Of a DNA stretch of 64,000 nucleotides, positions 58,216 to 64,000 are shown piece by piece; the stretch's first letter is position 1; each line of letters starts with the position of its first letter. The stretch spans positions 16,335 through 80,334 of the forward strand of contig JAMOTA010000054.1 of NCBI GenBank assembly GCA_027068435.1. The letters are read 5' to 3'. The notes under the pieces are model-generated. The model ran no database searches and was not told the origin of the DNA. It worked only from the letters and a program-made list of their open reading frames with translations. The stretch comes from Sulfurovum sp. (GTDB lineage Bacteria; Campylobacterota; Campylobacteria; Campylobacterales; Sulfurovaceae). The position numbers and the translations under genes were made by a program.

Positions 58216-61200
58216 TTAAGTTAAAACCTTATCCATCAATTCACCGTAATCTTTAACACAATCATAACTTATACTATCATCATTTAAACACTCAAAATAC
58301 TTTTTCGCATACTCTATTTTTAAATCTTCACTACCTTTTAATTGAAGTTTATCCATACAGTTACCTTTTGTTTCAGCTATAAAATATATATCTTTTTTAT
58401 CTGTTCCATTAAATACTATTGCCCAATCAGGGTTATAGTTACCCATAGGTGTTGGTATTTTGAAGTCATTTGGTAGTTTTGCATACACGACTATCTCATT
58501 ATCATCCATCTCTTTAGCCATTACTCTTTCTACTTGTGAATCATACTTTAGGTAATCATATATATGTTTTTTGACTTCCATAGTATCTTTTGATAGATTA
58601 TATTTGAAATTTGGTATCGTAAATATATCTGTCTCATACACCTCATCAGTTTTAAAATACTTGATACCACTGACTAAAAGTTTTGCTTTTTGAGTGTTGA
58701 TAATATGTGTTACTTTTATGATAAACTCTTCAGGATTTACTTTAAACTGGTTAAATTTCTTTTCGTTTATCTCTGCTAATATTTTGATAATCGTTTTTCT
58801 AGTCAATAGTGTATTTTTCTCTATCTCTCCTACCAAGTCATATCGAGTACTCCCTAGCTCATGGTTTAGAAGTTCATACTTTTTTTTCTCACTTGACATC
58901 ATACTGCTGTTTTTTTCAAGATTTTCAACTTTTAAATGCTCTTTTTGTGAAGATGAGGAGATGATTACCTTCACTTTGCTAACTTCAAGTTGTTGGTTTA
59001 TAGCTTCTACACTCTCATCTTTCAACACTACACTATCTACATTTATGGTGTAAGTTGCTTTAGCGTTTATCTTACTCCAAAGTGCTTGAAACTCTTTTTT
59101 ATCAAAATTTTCATTTGGTTTTAGCTCACCTACAGTTACATTTTTACCATTACCTATCATATCACCAACTACTGCAACACTATTAGCTTTTATCACTAAT
59201 TCTTTTACTTGCTTTTCCCAAAGTTTAAGTTGTGGTATCACATCAAATGAACCATCTTTTATATCTTTTATAGCAACATCAGTAATAAACTCATCATCCC
59301 CTATATAACCTTTTTCTTTCCAATCTTTAACAATCTCTTTAGCCAACTTGTCGCCTATTTTTAGTTCCATCCCATCATCATTCATAAGTATAATTTGACT
59401 CAATACTTTTAGGGTTATCTTTGTCTCTCGTGATAGTGAATCAAGTATCTCTTTTTGCAATGTTGAAGCAAACTCATCATAAGATTCACTAGCTATAACA
59501 GTAAGTGAATTGACATCAAAAAACGCACCACCTAGTAGGCTTTCATCTTGTCTTATACCGTGATTATCTACACATATCCGTAAACCTCTTCCTATCTCTT
59601 GTCTTTTGCTATCTGTACTGTTTGAGTGTTTTAATGTACATATCTGAAATACATTAGGATTATCCCAACCCTCTTTGAGTGCAGAGTGTGAAAATATAAA
59701 CCTAGTAGGCTCTTTCAAACTCAACAACTTCTCTTTGTCTTTCATTATCAAGTCATACGCACTGCTATCTTTTTCTATTTCAGACACTTTTGTTTTTGGC
59801 TTTCCTTTTTTATCTACAGAAAAATAACCTTTATGAATATCATCTATTTCAAACGACTCAACATATTTAGCATACTCACTATCAAATAGCCCTATTTCAT
59901 CTTTTAAAATATTTTGATACTCTTCCTCAAATACTTCACCATATTCAGCTTTTATTTTTGCATTGTTGCCATCATAGATTCTATATTTTGCTACCTCATC
60001 TATGAAAAATAGGCTCAATACTTTGATGCCCTTAGCATATAATTCTTTCTCTTTTTGTATATGGCTTTTGATAGTTTCTCTTATCTGTATTCGTCTTAGA
60101 TGTTTCTCTTGGACTGACCCAACTACCCCACCTGCAAATATCTTTGTCCCATTTAAAAACTCTATGCTATTTTCGTCTGCTCTTATGGATTTGACTATAA
60201 ACTTATCTTGATATTCATTGAGTTGGTTAGATATATCAAATATATTATCACCCTCACTTACTCGTACGCTTTTTTTAACTACAGCATTTTTAAGCTTCAT
60301 ATCTATCTCAATTAATGCTGTGGGGTCTGATTTACTCACTTTTATATTGTCTAAAAATATATATCCTCCAGTAGCACTATCAGTTTTGACATCTATGGCT
60401 TTTACAGAGATTCTTTTTACCAACTTTTGATTGTACGCATCTATGGCATCAAGTCGATAGACCTTGTGAAATTCAAAACCTTTTTTATGTGTAGCACTAT
60501 ATCTCAGGGTAAAAAGTGCCTTGAACTCCTCTAGCTTTTTCTCTGCTGTTTTGCCTAGTCTTTGTGGCTCATCTATGATAAGTATTGGATTTGTGCTACT
60601 TATCACATCTATGGGCTTGCTAGAGATGGGTGATTGCATAAAGTCTTGTTTTTCGTATATTTTTCTACTCTCTTTAGATTTTGTAGCAAAGGCTTGATAG
60701 TTCATTATCATCACCTCTATCTCACTACTGCTAGAGAAGTTACTTATATTTGTAAGGTTTGAGGAGTTCTTTGTATCATATATAAAAAATCTTAACTTTT
60801 TTTCATACTTCTCTTCATATTTAAAATGCTCTGCTGTTATCTCCAAAGATTTCTTCACGCCCTCTCTTATGGCGATACTTGGCACGATGATGATAAATTT
60901 ATTCCAACCGTACTTTTTGTTTAGCTCAAACATCGTCTTGGTATAGACATAAGTTTTTCCAGTTCCTGTCTCCATCTCTATAGTGAAGTGTAACCCTTGC
61001 TTCATATCTAGACTCTGCTTTAAGAGTTCATCTTTTTTCTGTATAGTTTGAATGTTATTTAAGAGTTCTATCTTTATAGGATTATTTGAAAATCTTGAAG
61101 TTACTTTTTCTTCTACAATCAATCCACTTTTTATAACTCTTCTGTCAACTATATCTTCCCTACTACCCCTACCTTGACCCTTAAATATATCGACAACGGC

Positions 61201-61248
61201 ATTAGTAGCATCAGTCTGATAATCTTGTGATTTAAATTGTAATCTCAT
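58216..61248 (-). CDS. Type III restriction enzyme, Res subunit
   Basis: 'IEMETGTGKTYVYTKTM', 'ILIIDEPQRLGK', 'LKEGWDNPNVFQICTL', 'QEIGRGLRI', PD-(D/E)xK-like 'YNPDWAIVF...YFIAETKG'. Confidence 0.93.
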   Translation of the reverse strand: MRLQFKSQDYQTDATNAVVDIFKGQGRGSREDIVDRRVIKSGLIVEEKVTSRFSNNPIKIELLNNIQTIQKKDELLKQSLDMKQGLHFTIEMETGTGKTYVYTKTMFELNKKYGWNKFIIIVPSIAIREGVKKSLEITAEHFKYEEKYEKKLRFFIYDTKNSSNLTNISNFSSSSEIEVMIMNYQAFATKSKESRKIYEKQDFMQSPISSKPIDVISSTNPILIIDEPQRLGKTAEKKLEEFKALFTLRYSATHKKGFEFHKVYRLDAIDAYNQKLVKRISVKAIDVKTDSATGGYIFLDNIKVSKSDPTALIEIDMKLKNAVVKKSVRVSEGDNIFDISNQLNEYQDKFIVKSIRADENSIEFLNGTKIFAGGVVGSVQEKHLRRIQIRETIKSHIQKEKELYAKGIKVLSLFFIDEVAKYRIYDGNNAKIKAEYGEVFEEEYQNILKDEIGLFDSEYAKYVESFEIDDIHKGYFSVDKKGKPKTKVSEIEKDSSAYDLIMKDKEKLLSLKEPTRFIFSHSALKEGWDNPNVFQICTLKHSNSTDSKRQEIGRGLRICVDNHGIRQDESLLGGAFFDVNSLTVIASESYDEFASTLQKEILDSLSRETKITLKVLSQIILMNDDGMELKIGDKLAKEIVKDWKEKGYIGDDEFITDVAIKDIKDGSFDVIPQLKLWEKQVKELVIKANSVAVVGDMIGNGKNVTVGELKPNENFDKKEFQALWSKINAKATYTINVDSVVLKDESVEAINQQLEVSKVKVIISSSSQKEHLKVENLEKNSSMMSSEKKKYELLNHELGSTRYDLVGEIEKNTLLTRKTIIKILAEINEKKFNQFKVNPEEFIIKVTHIINTQKAKLLVSGIKYFKTDEVYETDIFTIPNFKYNLSKDTMEVKKHIYDYLKYDSQVERVMAKEMDDNEIVVYAKLPNDFKIPTPMGNYNPDWAIVFNGTDKKDIYFIAETKGNCMDKLQLKGSEDLKIEYAKKYFECLNDDSISYDCVKDYGELMDKVLT

Positions 61249-61621
61249 ACTCTATACCTTCTTTTATTTTAGTGGCTATACTAAGACACTCTAGGCATAT
61301 ATTTTCATCTGGTTCAAAATCTGCCAAAACAGAACCAAAGGGATATTTTGAAGAGAGATATATGCTATCTATCAAATCTATTTCATCATCTGATACATCC
61401 AAAAAGAGATTATTTTGCTTTAAAGTTTCATTTAATGATAAAATATTGTGAGTTTTTCGCAACTTCAAACCATTTTCAATAAAATATGCTTTGATATATT
61501 TTTCGATAGCTTGTTGAGAATTTTGCAATGATGGATTATACAAAAAACTCTCAACCAATATTTTTGCTGATTTTAAGTTTTCATTGGCATATTGTAGCCA
61601 CTGTTTAGTCTCTTCTTTCAT
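61232..61621 (-). CDS. HEPN domain protein
   Basis: 'WLQYANENLKSAKILVESFLYNPSLQNSQQAIEKYIKAYFIENGLKLRKTHNILSL'; overlaps res by 17 nt and the MNT gene by 17 nt. Confidence 0.82.
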   Translation of the reverse strand: MKEETKQWLQYANENLKSAKILVESFLYNPSLQNSQQAIEKYIKAYFIENGLKLRKTHNILSLNETLKQNNLFLDVSDDEIDLIDSIYLSSKYPFGSVLADFEPDENICLECLSIATKIKEGIEYEITI

Positions 61622-61916
61622 ATATAACCTCTCCTTTATTTATCTCCTGCAAAAATGTACCATTGATATTTTGCTTTATTGGTACTATGTCTAGGGGTAT
61701 TATTTTTGACAACTCTCTTAATACTTTTCTATATTTTAATGATAAAACTAAAAAATTATTATTTGAGTTTTGGATTACTGCAATATCTATATCATTTGGA
61801 TTATTTGATTTTGGAAATGAACCAAATAGTATAATCTTATTTACTTCAGAGAATCCTGTAAGAGCATCTTTTATAGTGTTTACAATATCTGCTTTGCTTT
61901 TATTTGTAAGTTTCAT
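61605..61916 (-). CDS. MNT-type minimal nucleotidyltransferase
   Basis: 'IILFGSFPKSNNPNDIDIAVI' (GS...DxD pol-beta NTase motif). Confidence 0.82.
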   Translation of the reverse strand: MKLTNKSKADIVNTIKDALTGFSEVNKIILFGSFPKSNNPNDIDIAVIQNSNNNFLVLSLKYRKVLRELSKIIPLDIVPIKQNINGTFLQEINKGEVIYERRD

Positions 61917-61933
61917 ACTAATCCTTAGGTTCT

Positions 61934-63805
61934 TTATATAACGCTTACAGTAGATACTTTGGACAAACTCTCAACTGCATTTATTTTATCTTTATCTTCT
62001 TTAAAACAACTATCTTTTAGTACCACTTGATAAGGTGCTATTTTTTTAATCTCTTCTATCACTTCTATAGATATATCATCACTCATACAAGCTACAAGTT
62101 CACTATTTTCTAGGATATATATGGTCGTACCATCTACTACTTTGGGGTTTATCTTTAGCGACAACTCCACACCCAAATCCAACATCACTTGAAATAGCAA
62201 ATCTAACTCTGTTCTATCTTCTTTTATGTTATTTTCTGCATCTTCCTCTTTATACAAACTTTGACTAAGTTCATTTGGGTGATAATAGACATCTTTCATA
62301 TTGGAGCTATCTATTTTAAGTACTCTAAAGCCAATGTCTAGTTTACTTAAATCTTTTGGTTCTTTTGATGCTTCATTATCTTCAAGTATCTTTTTACCTG
62401 CACGGCGTATTCTCTCTTTTCCTATCTCAGGGATGCTTTTATACCCTGTCTTGTAAGCTTCACTCTTTTCATCTGTAAGTTCTGGGAGTTGAACCATAAT
62501 GTGTTTTCTATTTCCTCCATCTTCACTATTTAGTTGCATCACTGCATGGGCTGTTGTTGCTGAACCTGAGAAGAAGTCTAGGACTAGGTCATTTTTATCT
62601 GTTAATACAATATCTAAAAAATAATTTATTAAACTAATTGGCTTTGGATTATCAAACAATTTTTTATTAAATAACTTAATAACTTCTTTATTTCCATTTT
62701 GTGTAAAACCTACAATTTCCTGTTTTAATATCGCTCTTGGCTTAACTTTTCTTTTTATACCATTTTCATCATATAAATAAGTTTTTGTATATATTTGCCA
62801 ATCTTCATTTTTATCTTTTTTAAATTCAATATTATTTAAAGCTTTTCTTCTTTTTAGTTCTTCTTTAGATAATCTCCAAATTGCAGGTGAAATATCTTTT
62901 AATGTTCCATCAGGACATTCTATAGGGTAAATTAAGTTAGGTCTATTAGAATCAATACCTTTTTTATCTAATCTATCTAAATAGTATTTCCCTCTTTCAT
63001 CTTTATATCTAAATAATTTCTCATAATCAGGTGCATATTTTCCAAAAAAATGTTCTAGTTTAGTAATACTTTTTGAAAATACTAGAATATTTTCATTTTC
63101 TGCCACTATAAAAGGGCTGTCACCACCACCACCATGTTTATTTTTCCAAATAAATGCCCCAACAAAATTACTCTCCCCAAAAACCTCATCACAAAGTTTC
63201 CTAAGATTATGCACTTCATTATCATCAATAGAGATAAATATAACCCCATCATCTTTAAGTAAATCACGAGATACCAATAGCCTCTCATACATCATACTCA
63301 ACCAATCACTATGAAACCTGCCGTTGCTGTCTGTGTTTTTGAAGAGTTTGTTATCGTCCTCATCTCTTAGCCCTATCTCATCTTCAAAATCGGCTTTACT
63401 TTGAGTAAAGTTGTCACTATATACAAAGTCTTTCCCAGTGTTGTATGGTGGGTCTATGTATATCATTTTGACTTTGTTTAGGTAGCTCTCTTGTAGGAGT
63501 TTCAACACTTCAAAGTTGTCACCCTCTATGTATAGGTTTTCTGTATTGTCAAAATCTACACTCTCTTCTTTGCAAGGTCTTAGTGTTTTGTCTATGGCTG
63601 TATTGACTTTGAGGAGTGAAGCCTTTTTGCCTACCCAGTCAAGCCTATATCTCTCATCATCACTCTCTACTATCTCATCACTCAACATCTGCTTCAAAAG
63701 GTCAAAATCAACCTTGCCCTCGCTTACTACATTTGGAAAAAGTTGTGCTATTTGCTCTACATTTGTTATGGTTTTATCTGTGGTTTTCATATCTAGTTTT
63801 TTCAT
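61934..63805 (-). CDS. Type III restriction-modification methyltransferase, Mod subunit
   Basis: 'MIYIDPPYNTGKDFVYSDNF' (DPPY), 'DDGVIFISIDDNEVHNLRKLCDEVFGE', 'DLVLDFFSGSATTAHAVMQLN' (SAM-binding). Confidence 0.95.
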   Translation of the reverse strand: MKKLDMKTTDKTITNVEQIAQLFPNVVSEGKVDFDLLKQMLSDEIVESDDERYRLDWVGKKASLLKVNTAIDKTLRPCKEESVDFDNTENLYIEGDNFEVLKLLQESYLNKVKMIYIDPPYNTGKDFVYSDNFTQSKADFEDEIGLRDEDDNKLFKNTDSNGRFHSDWLSMMYERLLVSRDLLKDDGVIFISIDDNEVHNLRKLCDEVFGESNFVGAFIWKNKHGGGGDSPFIVAENENILVFSKSITKLEHFFGKYAPDYEKLFRYKDERGKYYLDRLDKKGIDSNRPNLIYPIECPDGTLKDISPAIWRLSKEELKRRKALNNIEFKKDKNEDWQIYTKTYLYDENGIKRKVKPRAILKQEIVGFTQNGNKEVIKLFNKKLFDNPKPISLINYFLDIVLTDKNDLVLDFFSGSATTAHAVMQLNSEDGGNRKHIMVQLPELTDEKSEAYKTGYKSIPEIGKERIRRAGKKILEDNEASKEPKDLSKLDIGFRVLKIDSSNMKDVYYHPNELSQSLYKEEDAENNIKEDRTELDLLFQVMLDLGVELSLKINPKVVDGTTIYILENSELVACMSDDISIEVIEEIKKIAPYQVVLKDSCFKEDKDKINAVESLSKVSTVSVI

Positions 63806-63808
63806 ATC

Positions 63809-64000
63809 TTACCTTTTTAAGTTCTTTAACGCTTCTTCTTTTGGTTTTAGTAGCCTACTTAGTTCTAACTGTTTGTTAAACTGTTTCTCTTTTTTTAGCT
63901 TGTTTTCTAGTGTTTGTATCTCTTTTTCTAAAGTTTTTATATGTTTATCTATCTCTATGCTTTGCTTGAAGTCTATACTACTATCTTCTTTTATGTTTTT
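63809..64000 (-). CDS. Partial CDS, C-terminus of a DUF4391-like protein
   Basis: Hand translation of the minus strand: KNIKEDSSIDFKQSIEIDKHIKTLEKEIQTLENKLKKEKQFNKQLELSRLLKPKEEALKNLKR*. Resembles the coiled-coil end of DUF4391 proteins found beside type III RM genes. Confidence 0.6.
   Translation of the reverse strand, partial: KNIKEDSSIDFKQSIEIDKHIKTLEKEIQTLENKLKKEKQFNKQLELSRLLKPKEEALKNLKR

Noticed and set aside
63119-63136. (GGT)4 trinucleotide run in mod as a phase-variation tract
   Set aside because: Encodes the conserved Gly-rich stretch of type III Mod proteins; a 3-nt unit would not cause frameshifts and is too short.

Overview
This 64 kb window is AT-rich and looks like part of a Campylobacterota (Sulfurovum/Sulfurimonas-like) chromosome. 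That placement is inferred from gene content and protein style, not from a database search. Most of it is ordinary housekeeping: rseP, lepA, prs, dgt, nspC, hrpB, glnS, glyS, purU, leuB/leuD, rpoD, dut, rpmH-rnpA-yidC-jag-mnmE, ribBA, hemE, asd and a six-gene tRNA cluster. The accessory parts are: (1) a CapB/PgsB-like partial ORF next to a CapA-like phosphatase, and a secreted plant-type LRR protein with a 216-nt higher-order repeat; (2) a four-gene operon at 11.35-17.1 kb, the best candidate for an undescribed system. It encodes a GT-like/GTP cyclohydrolase II/NADAR fusion, an AsnB-like amidotransferase, a NodB-like deacetylase and a hexapeptide-acyltransferase/arylamine-N-acetyltransferase fusion. 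It is flanked by a REP-like palindrome and a decayed metal-RND-pump fragment; (3) a GS-like amidoligase plus wHTH-GGCT pair; (4) a type III restriction-modification operon with a HEPN/MNT pair between mod and res. rnpA also lacks any ATG/GTG/TTG start that would include its conserved N-terminus.
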